Source of the DNA: a virus
Length of the DNA: 64,000 bases
Strand: one strand, 5' to 3'
IMG/VR virus record: IMGVR_UViG_3300021498_000001
Coordinates: 1-64,000 of that record
Made by a program: the position numbers and the translations under genes. The notes beneath the pieces are model-generated. The model saw only the letters and a program-made list of their open reading frames with translations, had not been told where the DNA came from and searched no databases. Positions 33,601-42,111 of the stretch are shown in pieces. Positions within the stretch are counted from its first letter, which is position 1; every line of letters begins with the position of its first letter.

Positions 33601-36600
33601 TGTCAGAGTCATTATCCTTCAGTGGCGTGATGTAAAAGGAAGCATGGATGAGTTATCATTAGCATTCCTTAAGTTTACTCAGGATGTCATAGATACATAT
33701 AATGCCTATTTTGCAATGTTACCTGAAGACATAAGAGAGGCACTTATAGAATCTTTACCTCAAATAGAATTTGCCTTTGCTGGTGGACGCAAAGATATGG
33801 AAATATTAGGAAAAAAGGTTGCCACCAAGATGTTGATAGAGACATATCTTTCCTGGGGCGTGCCGTTAATAGAAGAGTTTAATAAATTATTGGGCATAGA
33901 TTTATTTGAAAAATTTGGCTTGGAAAAGACTTGGGAAGAATTGATAGAAAAGGCTGGAGTTGACATATTTAGAGAGTTTGGTCGAGCTTCGCATAAACGC
34001 AAAGAGGAAATAGAAGAACTTTATGAGTACGTTACCCAAGAACTTCAGACTACTGTAGATGTTGTACTCAGAACTGCTGGAACCTTATACAATTTGATGA
34101 AAGTGTATGGAGATGGAGTTGAAATTTATTTTGATAGCATATTAAATTATGTAAAGGATATTGTAGATAAATATACCGCTGAAATGTCAGGCTTAAAAGA
34201 AGAAGAGGTAGCGAAAAAGGCCGAGGAGTTAGGAAAGACAGTAGATGAATATTTATCAGCAGTAGTTTCTTTCATAGAAGACATAGAAGATACAATTGCT
34301 GAATATACTCTGGCTCCTGCTGCAAGAGAAATCAGAGACATAGAAAAATGGTATCAAGAAAGAATTGCAGAAGCGGAGTCATTAGGTTTATCTATCGAAA
34401 GACTTAACCAAGCAATGGCTCTCAAATTCTTTAAGCCCATAGAAGATATTATAGATACCAGAAGTGATTTTGAAAAAGCCATAGATGAGCTCAATGAATG
34501 GTATTTAGCAGCAACAGATTTCTTTGAGAGACACCAAGAAGTATTAGAATCCTTAGGCTATTCTATTGAAGAGATAATCCTTGCATACAGAACACAATTG
34601 GAAAGGTTATTCTTATCTCCTTTAGAAGAACTCAGAAAAAGGATTGCATCAATAGGTGGCGGTGTACAGATTACACCTGAAGAACGTGCTGCTGAGATAT
34701 CCAGAATTCTAGATGAAATTATGACTTTGCTTGCTTCAGATACAGAAACCCTTGCTTCTCAATGGGAGCATCTCCTTGAGCTCTTAAATGAATATATTAA
34801 TTTACAGGAGCAAGCATATGAGGAACAAATAGAACAATTACGCGATGAGTATGAAAAGCGGAAAGAATTGACTCGCAAGGCTTACGAAGAAGAAATGGAA
34901 AAAATCAGAGAAGAATATCAAGCTAGAATCGATGCAATTCAAGACGAGATTTCACAGGTAGAAGAATTAATGAGTGCATGGGAGTCCATCCAAGATAGAG
35001 TGGATGACCTTATTGAACAGATTGAAGAAGCAGGCAAAACGCCTGTAGAATCTTTGGAGTCTGCTTGGAGTGAATTTCAAGATTTATTGAGAGAAATAAT
35101 GGAGGCTCCTCCAGAAGAAAGACCTGAGCTCATAGAGGAACTCTTGGATTTAATGCCAGAGATATTGAATCTTGCAGAAGATATTTTTGGTCAGGGAGAA
35201 ATTCTTAATCAATTACAACAATATTTCTTGGATATTTTAGAGCACATAGGAGCAGAAGCTGAATCTCAACTGGATGTATTGAAAGAAACAAGAGATGCTT
35301 TGGAAGCACAAAAAGAGCTGTTGGAAGATGAATTGGATATGAGATTAAGCGAATTAAATGAGTCAATGGAAGCAGCCTTGAATGCCTTAGATGAGGATTT
35401 ACAGTCTAAGATTGATGAACTTACTCAATCAACCATTGATGCATTAATGTCATTGATAGACACTGTCGAAGAAGCAGGAGAAGGCATTATAGATTCTATG
35501 ACTGGAGGCGAATTTGCTGGCATTTCAGAAGAAAAACTTGAGGAATTAAGAGAAAGTTTAGAATCGTTACAAAGCAGTTTTGAGGGACTGGATTTAGGAA
35601 CTATCAATGAAAATATAAGTACATTGACAGAAACAACTACCGATCTAATACCAACGATGAGTGAAAATCTTGCTAATGAGGTTGCGTTGATGAATGACCA
35701 GATCTTACCACTATTGCAACATATAGACGAAGGCATCAATACAGTCCTTGTAAATGTTATAAACAGTGCAGTTTCTACATTGTCTGAAGCAGTTGGAACT
35801 GGAGTTGCATCTATTAATGGCCAGATTGCAAGTACAGGTGCATCTCTCGGCAATGCAATCTCAAGTGCTGCATCCTCAATTTCATCTGCTATATCTAGTG
35901 CAGCGAGCTCAATATCTGCTTCTATTTCTGCCATTCAATGTGTCTGTGAGAGTCATTGTCATTGTGACTGTTCATGCACCTGTAATGTTAATACAGAATC
36001 AGCACAGGCAGGTGGAATTGTAACTCGTCCAACATTACTCATGGTAGGAGAAGCAGGTCCAGAAGCAATAATACCCTTATCTCGATTGAGTCAATATGTA
36101 CCTACTTCGAGATATACTTATCCTGCTTATTATGAGCCATTTATAGATCCATGGAAATTATGGGATGAGATAAGAGATTTAGTTGATGCAATAAGAGAAC
36201 TCACAGAAGAATTGGCGGATTGGATAGAAGAAGCACTCAATCCTTTGTATGATTTTGAGAAAGATCTAGATGAGATAATAGAAGAAACCAAAGAGTGGAT
36301 AAAATTATTAGAAGCACATAGAGATTATCTTGAGAGCATTGGGTACAATGTTGACCAGCTTATCGATTTAGTAAAACAAACAGCTTGGGAGAAAATTTTG
36401 GATTTGATTGAAGATGATATAGAAGAAGTGAGAAATCTTGTAAACTATACTTCTGATTGGGAACAGGAAATTGCTGATATTCTAGATTGGTATGAAGAGT
36501 TAACAAGGAAGACAGAAGATATATTAGATATACTGGAGGAGACATTAATTCCAACAGTTTTAAAGAAATATGGAATTACTACTATTCAAGATTTGGAAGA

Positions 36601-38938
36601 AGTAATCAAGGATTTGGAGAAGATAGAACCTTATTGGGAAAAACTGCGAGATTTAATACCACAGGTATTGGGCGATCCATTGAATGAATTTCTGAAGCGG
36701 CTTTATTGGGAAAGGTATAAATGGGATATTGCAGCTAATACTATAGAAGACTTCTTTAACGAGTTTTTAGAGTCTTTAGCCCCACATCCAGCTGATGTAG
36801 AGCGGCTTCAGGAAGAGTATGGTGCTTATTTGAATGCTTGGCTTTCATATTTAGAGAAAGTGAGAGAAGGACTTTGGGATTGGGCTACATTTCTTAGGAT
36901 GATTCATGGAGATATAATTGAGATAGAATCTTTGGAATGGTTTAAATGGATGGGAACGTGGGAGCCATATGAATCTAATATTGAAATTGAAGACGTAAGA
37001 AGGTGGTTGTTAACTGTTTTGTCACGTCATTTAAGAGATTTCACAGATGAGTTTATAGGCACTTTGGATGAAATAATTGGTCGTTTGATATATCCTTATC
37101 TCCCTGAAAGAATCAAACAGGTGGTTTCCAAGATGTCACCAGAAGAAATCTGGAAATACTTAATTGAGAATCTTGATAAAACTATTGAATATCTGAGAAA
37201 TCTGCTTACTGACTTGGGAGATACTCTTAAAGAAAGACTGGAGTATCTCGATAAAATCAGGCAAGCAGCTGCCAGAAAAATATCAAACGTTTTGTACGAG
37301 GTCTTTGTTGAGCCTATGGAAGACTTAAGAGAAAAGATTGAAAGATTCTCACTGGGCGAAGAGTATGTTGCAAAGGCATTGGAAGATGCAGAAGCACAAT
37401 GGAATAGAATAGCAGATACTTGGCAGAGGATAACTGAAACTGGAAATGAAGAGGCACTTAGAGCAATGGCTTCTAATTGGGAAAGAATTTTAGAAGATGC
37501 AGAGAACTATATTGATTTGCTAGAACAGGCTTACGAAAGAGAAGTAGATGCTCTTGAGAAAGAATATGAAGCAAGAATGGAAGGCTTCAATAAAGAAACA
37601 GGAGAAATCTACAGCACTTGGCAAGATATAGCAGACCTTTTGACAGAAAGAGGATATGATGTAGGAGAACAATGGGGCGAGGCTTGGGAGAAGGCACAAG
37701 CGGTAGGTGAAGGAGTAAGCGAGGCATTTGATATATGGAGAGATTGGCAAGAAGAACAGCTCGATGCTTTGGAAGATTTGAAATCTGATTGGGAAGATGT
37801 GATGGAATCTGCACAGGAATTAATAGATGAATTGACAACAGTAAGTGAGCTTGCACCTGTTCAGAGCTGGGAAGCAATTCAAAGAAGATGGGAAGAGCTA
37901 AGAGAACGCATGATTTCTGGAGATGTTGAAGCAGCAAGAGCACTTATTGACTTTACAGAGACTTATTTGGAGATGGCAAGAACGCTAACGCCAAGTCAAT
38001 ATGTTAATATATATCAAGACGTTCTTGGAACGTTACAACAATCCAGAGACATAGCAGAAGACCAGATATCAACACTAGGGGATTTGGCAGACAGTATTCG
38101 TGAAACAGTAGAAGCAGCAGAAGTTGCATTAGAAGACATAATGGAACGGTTAAATGATGAATTAGAGCAAAGGATAGAGGACTTAAGGCAGGAGTATGCA
38201 GCAAGAATGGATGAAGTCTACTCACTACTTGAAGATATGAGGGTGAAAATAGTTACAGAAGTTGTACCTCCAGAATTCAGGGATGATGTACTCAGGGAAC
38301 TAGGCTATCAGATTGATTACCTTTCAAGAGTCGAGGAAATTTTGAATAATGCAAGTACTGCTGATAATCAGATTAAGGTATGGAAACTTGAGGATGTAAG
38401 TGATTACTTAAACAAGATTGCATCATGGAATCTTGACGAACTCATGAAGGATATCAAGGAATGGGACTTAGGCAATAAAGTTAAAACTCTCTTCAGTGTG
38501 CTTCGAAGACAATCAGAAACCATCAGAGTTTGGGTTCCTAGAATTGCTAGTTTAATACAACATACAGAGTTAATTCATGCATTGGATATACAACGAAACG
38601 AATATTTGAAGCAATTGTGCGATCTTCTCCAAGAAAATAAAGGCGCAGGCGAAGTTCCTTCTTTGCAAACAGGTGGCATTATAGGTCAAGAAGGCATATA
38701 TCGTCTCCATCCAGGAGAAATCGTTATACCTCGCAATGCTAATATTAGAGTGGAAATAGACGCAGATAAATTAGGTGAGTCCATTGCCTCTTCTTTGATT
38801 CGTGCAGGTATAGCTTCAAAAGAGACCTCTTCTATACACTTGCATATAGACGGCAGAGAAATAGCAGCAGTTACAGCAGAACAAATAAGAAGAGGTCATC
38901 CAGAATTGGTGAAGCAAGTAAGAAGAATTACACATTAA
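30635..38938 (+). CDS. Tape measure protein, 2767 aa
   Basis: This protein sets tail length and is ejected with the DNA. It shows long helical and coiled-coil stretches, a hydrophobic glycine-rich zone near residues 830-900 (TGAIGTIGYGIAGMVGGEPW), and two copies of the GG-I/V ... P(G)E...IPL/IP motif that normally marks the C-terminus of tape measures (about 1792-1815 and 2678-2700). Between them a Cys/His cluster lies at 1769-1783. Related helical units recur (about 1365-1430 and 2250-2310), pointing to internal duplication. By the usual 0.15 nm per residue, tail length would be near 415 nm. Confidence 0.9.
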   Translation: MAGYDVSITITTRWREAGKPPSPEPVQKTEQAVRRTTAALKEQQSILARFIRNWKNTFAVFAAGYVSVVAFLEVLRLMSQTIAGGIQKIAEFESAVASLTARLMSLIGVRPGESLSAGWDRLTEYVKNVYNWAIKLDAQFSGTTEELMEAFRALADQGIILNVQAEEHRKAWLAIAEAAKAVNPHIRRQGQMYQEIRAWVQGIVRQGNELARQSEAMIPNYKEQVKLLASADEWVQFINTHFLGYLVLSKKIGDTWDAVVSTFESYFTLLQRMGLRPLFETLKNIIASMADYLRKHLVPLSLNFAAIWKAIGPAIQLIADIFGIIFKTVSALSPIIAAFTHAVGTLASLFRVPLKLFSMLLDNAIEYETHLYKIEEQQKKTFAISEEERRLLELRKKEEQIDLTKPLQLAEEAEYELLAAAKSATYARIELKRREVKDAIEAIQKKIKALLLVEELESKVAKQGMKEAEERRRKWESDYKEWVRLNSELSQLQQRLYRMPLGGGAEAGEIMSRIRQIQSRILGLSESLNKYNKAQEDYVEHAEKAKEADEKIATLRKKLVTLNKYLALLNEKLAEEEKKIAEEKEKNAQKELLNIKKLSDAYAALAADYERYQTQMATVTEDLATERLRIESELTGSLEAQYRYRVQQVERWEAEKWNRVKSIQESMLKKIDNMRRQIEEQRAKENRELRLDEAATLVDLEIKEMEIYKDVQEKKVEIARIAAEKEKQIFLDTYGYAINLGEMLESTVADAFEGIVLGTRKLEDVFTAMRDVIVERFSRMFARMIRDKLDFDTFWVVNVENMPKQFEKSVFNIRSIWNSLMNWMTSSIGKLTGAIGTIGYGIAGMVGGEPWRAIGGTAATAAMLTGHPVIAVATITTAEIARAIFKGRVEWVSVGAPAAGMAGTRIGLERGWWESMSTFWKISLSFLTGWIPIFGSIFGRKWPTIRGTLEASLTFLTEASQIADEYAEEISKVSGGTKGRVRFEEATENVRVIILQWRDVKGSMDELSLAFLKFTQDVIDTYNAYFAMLPEDIREALIESLPQIEFAFAGGRKDMEILGKKVATKMLIETYLSWGVPLIEEFNKLLGIDLFEKFGLEKTWEELIEKAGVDIFREFGRASHKRKEEIEELYEYVTQELQTTVDVVLRTAGTLYNLMKVYGDGVEIYFDSILNYVKDIVDKYTAEMSGLKEEEVAKKAEELGKTVDEYLSAVVSFIEDIEDTIAEYTLAPAAREIRDIEKWYQERIAEAESLGLSIERLNQAMALKFFKPIEDIIDTRSDFEKAIDELNEWYLAATDFFERHQEVLESLGYSIEEIILAYRTQLERLFLSPLEELRKRIASIGGGVQITPEERAAEISRILDEIMTLLASDTETLASQWEHLLELLNEYINLQEQAYEEQIEQLRDEYEKRKELTRKAYEEEMEKIREEYQARIDAIQDEISQVEELMSAWESIQDRVDDLIEQIEEAGKTPVESLESAWSEFQDLLREIMEAPPEERPELIEELLDLMPEILNLAEDIFGQGEILNQLQQYFLDILEHIGAEAESQLDVLKETRDALEAQKELLEDELDMRLSELNESMEAALNALDEDLQSKIDELTQSTIDALMSLIDTVEEAGEGIIDSMTGGEFAGISEEKLEELRESLESLQSSFEGLDLGTINENISTLTETTTDLIPTMSENLANEVALMNDQILPLLQHIDEGINTVLVNVINSAVSTLSEAVGTGVASINGQIASTGASLGNAISSAASSISSAISSAASSISASISAIQCVCESHCHCDCSCTCNVNTESAQAGGIVTRPTLLMVGEAGPEAIIPLSRLSQYVPTSRYTYPAYYEPFIDPWKLWDEIRDLVDAIRELTEELADWIEEALNPLYDFEKDLDEIIEETKEWIKLLEAHRDYLESIGYNVDQLIDLVKQTAWEKILDLIEDDIEEVRNLVNYTSDWEQEIADILDWYEELTRKTEDILDILEETLIPTVLKKYGITTIQDLEEVIKDLEKIEPYWEKLRDLIPQVLGDPLNEFLKRLYWERYKWDIAANTIEDFFNEFLESLAPHPADVERLQEEYGAYLNAWLSYLEKVREGLWDWATFLRMIHGDIIEIESLEWFKWMGTWEPYESNIEIEDVRRWLLTVLSRHLRDFTDEFIGTLDEIIGRLIYPYLPERIKQVVSKMSPEEIWKYLIENLDKTIEYLRNLLTDLGDTLKERLEYLDKIRQAAARKISNVLYEVFVEPMEDLREKIERFSLGEEYVAKALEDAEAQWNRIADTWQRITETGNEEALRAMASNWERILEDAENYIDLLEQAYEREVDALEKEYEARMEGFNKETGEIYSTWQDIADLLTERGYDVGEQWGEAWEKAQAVGEGVSEAFDIWRDWQEEQLDALEDLKSDWEDVMESAQELIDELTTVSELAPVQSWEAIQRRWEELRERMISGDVEAARALIDFTETYLEMARTLTPSQYVNIYQDVLGTLQQSRDIAEDQISTLGDLADSIRETVEAAEVALEDIMERLNDELEQRIEDLRQEYAARMDEVYSLLEDMRVKIVTEVVPPEFRDDVLRELGYQIDYLSRVEEILNNASTADNQIKVWKLEDVSDYLNKIASWNLDELMKDIKEWDLGNKVKTLFSVLRRQSETIRVWVPRIASLIQHTELIHALDIQRNEYLKQLCDLLQENKGAGEVPSLQTGGIIGQEGIYRLHPGEIVIPRNANIRVEIDADKLGESIASSLIRAGIASKETSSIHLHIDGREIAAVTAEQIRRGHPELVKQVRRITH

Positions 38939-38954
38939 TTTGGAGGTGTTTGAT

Positions 38955-39518
38955 ATGGAAGAAAAGTTTAAGCAAGGAATGAATATAGGAGCGAGTGTTA
39001 TTTCAAAACGAGGAGTTCATTTCAGACCTCTTTGGGGCGCACATTACAGAGTAGAATGCTATGACAAAAATGGCAATCTCAAATGGGTAGATGAATTTGA
39101 CAATCTGGTAGTGGATGAAGGACTGAATGACAATCTGGATAAATATTTCAAAGGAAGCAACTACACAGCCTCATTTTATGTAGGACTTACAGATGGCTCT
39201 CCCACACCTTCTGCAAGTGACACTATGTCTTCTCATTCAGGTTGGAATGAAGTTACTGCTTATGATGAATCTGCAAGACCCTCTCTTGTTCTTGGTACTG
39301 TGTCAAATAAATCTGTAGATAATTCTGAAAATAAAGCTCAATTCACAATAAATGCAAACAATACAACAATAGGTGGTGCATTTGTGACAACTGACAGCAC
39401 AAAAGGAGGCACAACAGGCATTTTATATGGTGTGGGAGCATTTTCTGCAGGTGACAAAACATTGGACAGTGGAGATGTTTTGCAAGTAACAGTTACTCTT
39501 ACTGCAAGTGCAGCATAG
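38955..39518 (+). CDS. Tail or virion surface protein, 187 aa
   Basis: The segment FRPLWGAHYRVECYDKNGNLKW followed by DEGLNDNLDKYFKG and a Ser/Thr-rich beta region resembles small phage tail-tip or fibre proteins with a KNGxxKWxxxxxNxVxxxGLN motif. I take ATG 38955, which follows TGGAGGTG; a TTG at 38940 is in frame. It directly follows the tape measure gene. Confidence 0.65.
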   Translation: MEEKFKQGMNIGASVISKRGVHFRPLWGAHYRVECYDKNGNLKWVDEFDNLVVDEGLNDNLDKYFKGSNYTASFYVGLTDGSPTPSASDTMSSHSGWNEVTAYDESARPSLVLGTVSNKSVDNSENKAQFTINANNTTIGGAFVTTDSTKGGTTGILYGVGAFSAGDKTLDSGDVLQVTVTLTASAA

Positions 39519-39537
39519 CAGGATATAACAATAAAGA

Positions 39538-41736
39538 ATGAGCAAAAAGTTTGAGTTAAAACATAGGCGTTCACTTAACTCTAAGGTATTTTACAATGGA
39601 GATGGGACTTTCACTCTTCGTGCGCATGTGGGGCATATCCATTACAAAGACAAACAGACAAGAGAGTTTGAGGATATAGACCCCACTTTGATTCCTACTG
39701 AAAATGGCTGGGAAATGCGAAAGTCCAATTACGAGGCTGAGATTCCTAAATATGCTGATGGTGAGTTTAAATTTATTCACTCTTGCCTAATAGATATTAA
39801 CACAAAGAAGGATTTGGAACTGCCAGAGGAGTGTATCTCCTTTATTCCTTTGGGTGTGTCTCATGTTGATGGTAGATTGGATGAAGGCAAGAGGAAAGTT
39901 ACATATCCAAATGCATTTGGAGATGGGATTGACTTGGAAATCGAGACAGGCAAACTAAGCCTCAGAAAATATATTGTCATTAGAAAACAGCCTGAAGAGT
40001 TGACCAAAGATTTGGAGTTTTCATTTGTGGTATCCCTTCCCCATATGGATGCTAAGGTCAAATGGAAAGACAGAGAGACAGGTAAGTTTGTAGAATGGAG
40101 GAAAGACAAGGATGTTGAAATTCTTGGAGATGTACCTCTTACTCTGGGCAAGAATCGTGAGACTTGGATTCGTCCTTTAAGGATTTGGGATTCTGCGGGT
40201 AATAAGGCTTATATTAAAGTCAAATTAAGGATAATAAATAACAAACCAGTTCTTACCAAAATTCTGCCTAAAGACTTTTTACTCAAAGCTACGTATCCAG
40301 TTTATACAGATACCACGACAAGTTATTATTCAGGAAGTGGGGATGGATATGTTGAAAATTCTAACAGCAATTGGAATATTTGCCATGATGCTACATCGGG
40401 AAGTGATAGTGACTATATTTACGCTGCTACCTTTATCTCTTCTCATGTTGAATCGAGCAACTATGTTATAAGGAGAGCGTTTTTTCCTATTGATACCTCT
40501 AGCATACCTGATAATGCTGAGATTCAATCAGCAACCTTTCATTTTGATATTTATTCGATTGATCAAAAAAAGGGCACAAATTATTTTGCATTAGTTCAAA
40601 CATCTCAAGCGTCCGTGACATCATTAACAAATGATGATTTTGACCAATGCGGAGCCGTGAATAATCCTACTGAAGGAGCAGATAGACTACAAGTGCCTTC
40701 TTCTACTGGATGGTATTCATTTTCGTTAAATTCTACTGGTTTGGGTTGGATTAATAAGACTGGATACACCAAATTGGGCATCAGGTCTGGAGATTTAGAT
40801 TGTGATGATGTTGCTCCTACCGATGGATCTCATGAATTTTGTGTTCAAGTTTATACTTCGGAGAGTTCTTATGACCCTTACTTAGAAGTAACTTATGGCT
40901 TTTTTGGTGATGTAACCTTAGCAATGTCACAGTCTCAGTCTCAAGAAAGCCTAGCAACATTTCAGGGTGATATCTCACTGTCTCATTGCTTATCTCAACA
41001 ACAAAATGGCCTGATATCGTTTTTCGCATCTATTTCTCTAGACCATGCCATGTCTCAGGCACAAGATAGAGTAAAAATATCTCTAGTGAATCTTCCACTT
41101 TCTCATTCTTTATCTCAAACTCAATCTGGACTAGCCCAATCACAGTCTCAAGTGGGTTTATCTCACTCTTTATCTCAGGCACAATCAGGTTTGGCTCAGG
41201 CAAAATCGCAAATAAGTTTGTCGCATTCTTTATCTCAACTTCAATCTAGCATTAAATTAGTACAACGTCAAATTGGGTTATCTCATTCTTTATCTCAATC
41301 CCAAACTGCACTGTCTTATGCATTGGCAGGATATATGGCAAGTTATCTTTCTCAAAAAACGCCAGACTATGATGCCTTCTTACCTAACTTGCCAGTATCT
41401 TCCTTCAGTGAAAGTGTTACTGTTACGACTAACATTCTTGAAGTTGACAGTGGAGATGAGGAAAGAATACAAATATCACAACCAGACTTTAGAGTTACAC
41501 TAAATTTATCCAAATTAACAAGGAGTCAAATTGAGGAATTAATTGAGTTTTACACAAATGAAACTAAAGCCAATGGCAAGATGCGTTCTTTTAAATGGAC
41601 TCATCCAGTAGATGGGCATACTTATGTTGTGAGATTTGATACAGACTTGATTGATGTAGTTAGGCATGGATTATTTACAGATGAATTAAGCATTACTCTA
41701 AGAGTTTTAGGATACTCAAGTTTGGGTTGGTCTTAG
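39538..41736 (+). CDS. Tail tip protein with DNRLRE-like domain and SHSLSQ repeats, 732 aa
   Basis: The N-terminal 230 residues are beta-rich (SLNSKVFYNGDGTFTLRAHVG). Residues about 260-460 resemble a DNRLRE carbohydrate-binding-type domain (TSYYSGSGDGYVENSNSNWN, RRAFFPIDTSSIPDNAEIQSA). Residues about 477-591 are six imperfect 20-residue repeats around LSHSLSQxQSGLAQ. The last 100 residues are homologous to the next gene (41746) and to small phage tail proteins of DUF2460 style. Likely an adhesion or tail-tip component. Confidence 0.7.
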   Translation: MSKKFELKHRRSLNSKVFYNGDGTFTLRAHVGHIHYKDKQTREFEDIDPTLIPTENGWEMRKSNYEAEIPKYADGEFKFIHSCLIDINTKKDLELPEECISFIPLGVSHVDGRLDEGKRKVTYPNAFGDGIDLEIETGKLSLRKYIVIRKQPEELTKDLEFSFVVSLPHMDAKVKWKDRETGKFVEWRKDKDVEILGDVPLTLGKNRETWIRPLRIWDSAGNKAYIKVKLRIINNKPVLTKILPKDFLLKATYPVYTDTTTSYYSGSGDGYVENSNSNWNICHDATSGSDSDYIYAATFISSHVESSNYVIRRAFFPIDTSSIPDNAEIQSATFHFDIYSIDQKKGTNYFALVQTSQASVTSLTNDDFDQCGAVNNPTEGADRLQVPSSTGWYSFSLNSTGLGWINKTGYTKLGIRSGDLDCDDVAPTDGSHEFCVQVYTSESSYDPYLEVTYGFFGDVTLAMSQSQSQESLATFQGDISLSHCLSQQQNGLISFFASISLDHAMSQAQDRVKISLVNLPLSHSLSQTQSGLAQSQSQVGLSHSLSQAQSGLAQAKSQISLSHSLSQLQSSIKLVQRQIGLSHSLSQSQTALSYALAGYMASYLSQKTPDYDAFLPNLPVSSFSESVTVTTNILEVDSGDEERIQISQPDFRVTLNLSKLTRSQIEELIEFYTNETKANGKMRSFKWTHPVDGHTYVVRFDTDLIDVVRHGLFTDELSITLRVLGYSSLGWS
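40970..41310 (+). repeat. 60-bp tandem repeats coding SHSLSQ units
   Basis: Six imperfect copies of a unit of about 60 bp (TCTCACTCTTTATCTCAGGC-like) code the Ser/Gln/Leu-rich spacer of the tail tip protein. Copy number may vary by slippage or recombination, which would change the spacer length. Confidence 0.75.
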
Positions 41737-41745
41737 GAGTTAATT

Positions 41746-42102
41746 ATGACTCCAGATTACAATGCTTTTTTGCCAGTTGAGCCTCAAGAAGCGGTAGAGG
41801 AAACAGAGCAGCCTTGGCAAAAGATACTGGAAGGCTCTGGGTATGAGGAGAAAAGGATTGAGCTTGGGGATATGAAATCTTATGTGCAGTTGAGATGGAC
41901 TGTATTGACAAAGAGCCAAGCAAGACAGTTGTTCAAGTTTTTTCTTGAAGTAAAGAAAAATAAAACTTTTAAATGGACAAATCCAAGAAACAGCATTACT
42001 TATGTTGTAAGATTTGACAGTGACTTTAAGAGAAATATAATAATGAGTGAGGTCTTTTCAGTTGACCCAATAAGACTCAGAATTTTAGGCGTAGCAACTT
42101 AG
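41746..42102 (+). CDS. Small tail protein homologous to the end of its upstream neighbour, 118 aa
   Basis: Shares with the C-terminus of the 39538 product the sequence pattern PDY(N/D)AFLP at the start, a LTKSQARQLFKFF helix, FKWTNP and YVVRFDSD. One is a duplicate of the other. Both likely pack in the tail tip or baseplate. Spacing to both neighbours is about 10 nt. Confidence 0.68.
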   Translation: MTPDYNAFLPVEPQEAVEETEQPWQKILEGSGYEEKRIELGDMKSYVQLRWTVLTKSQARQLFKFFLEVKKNKTFKWTNPRNSITYVVRFDSDFKRNIIMSEVFSVDPIRLRILGVAT

Positions 42103-42111
42103 GAGTGTAAA

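Noticed and set aside
32755-36023. Antisense and alternative-frame ORFs inside the tape measure gene
   Set aside because: Long shadows are expected opposite helical Glu/Lys-rich coding sequence; none has a motif or ribosome site.
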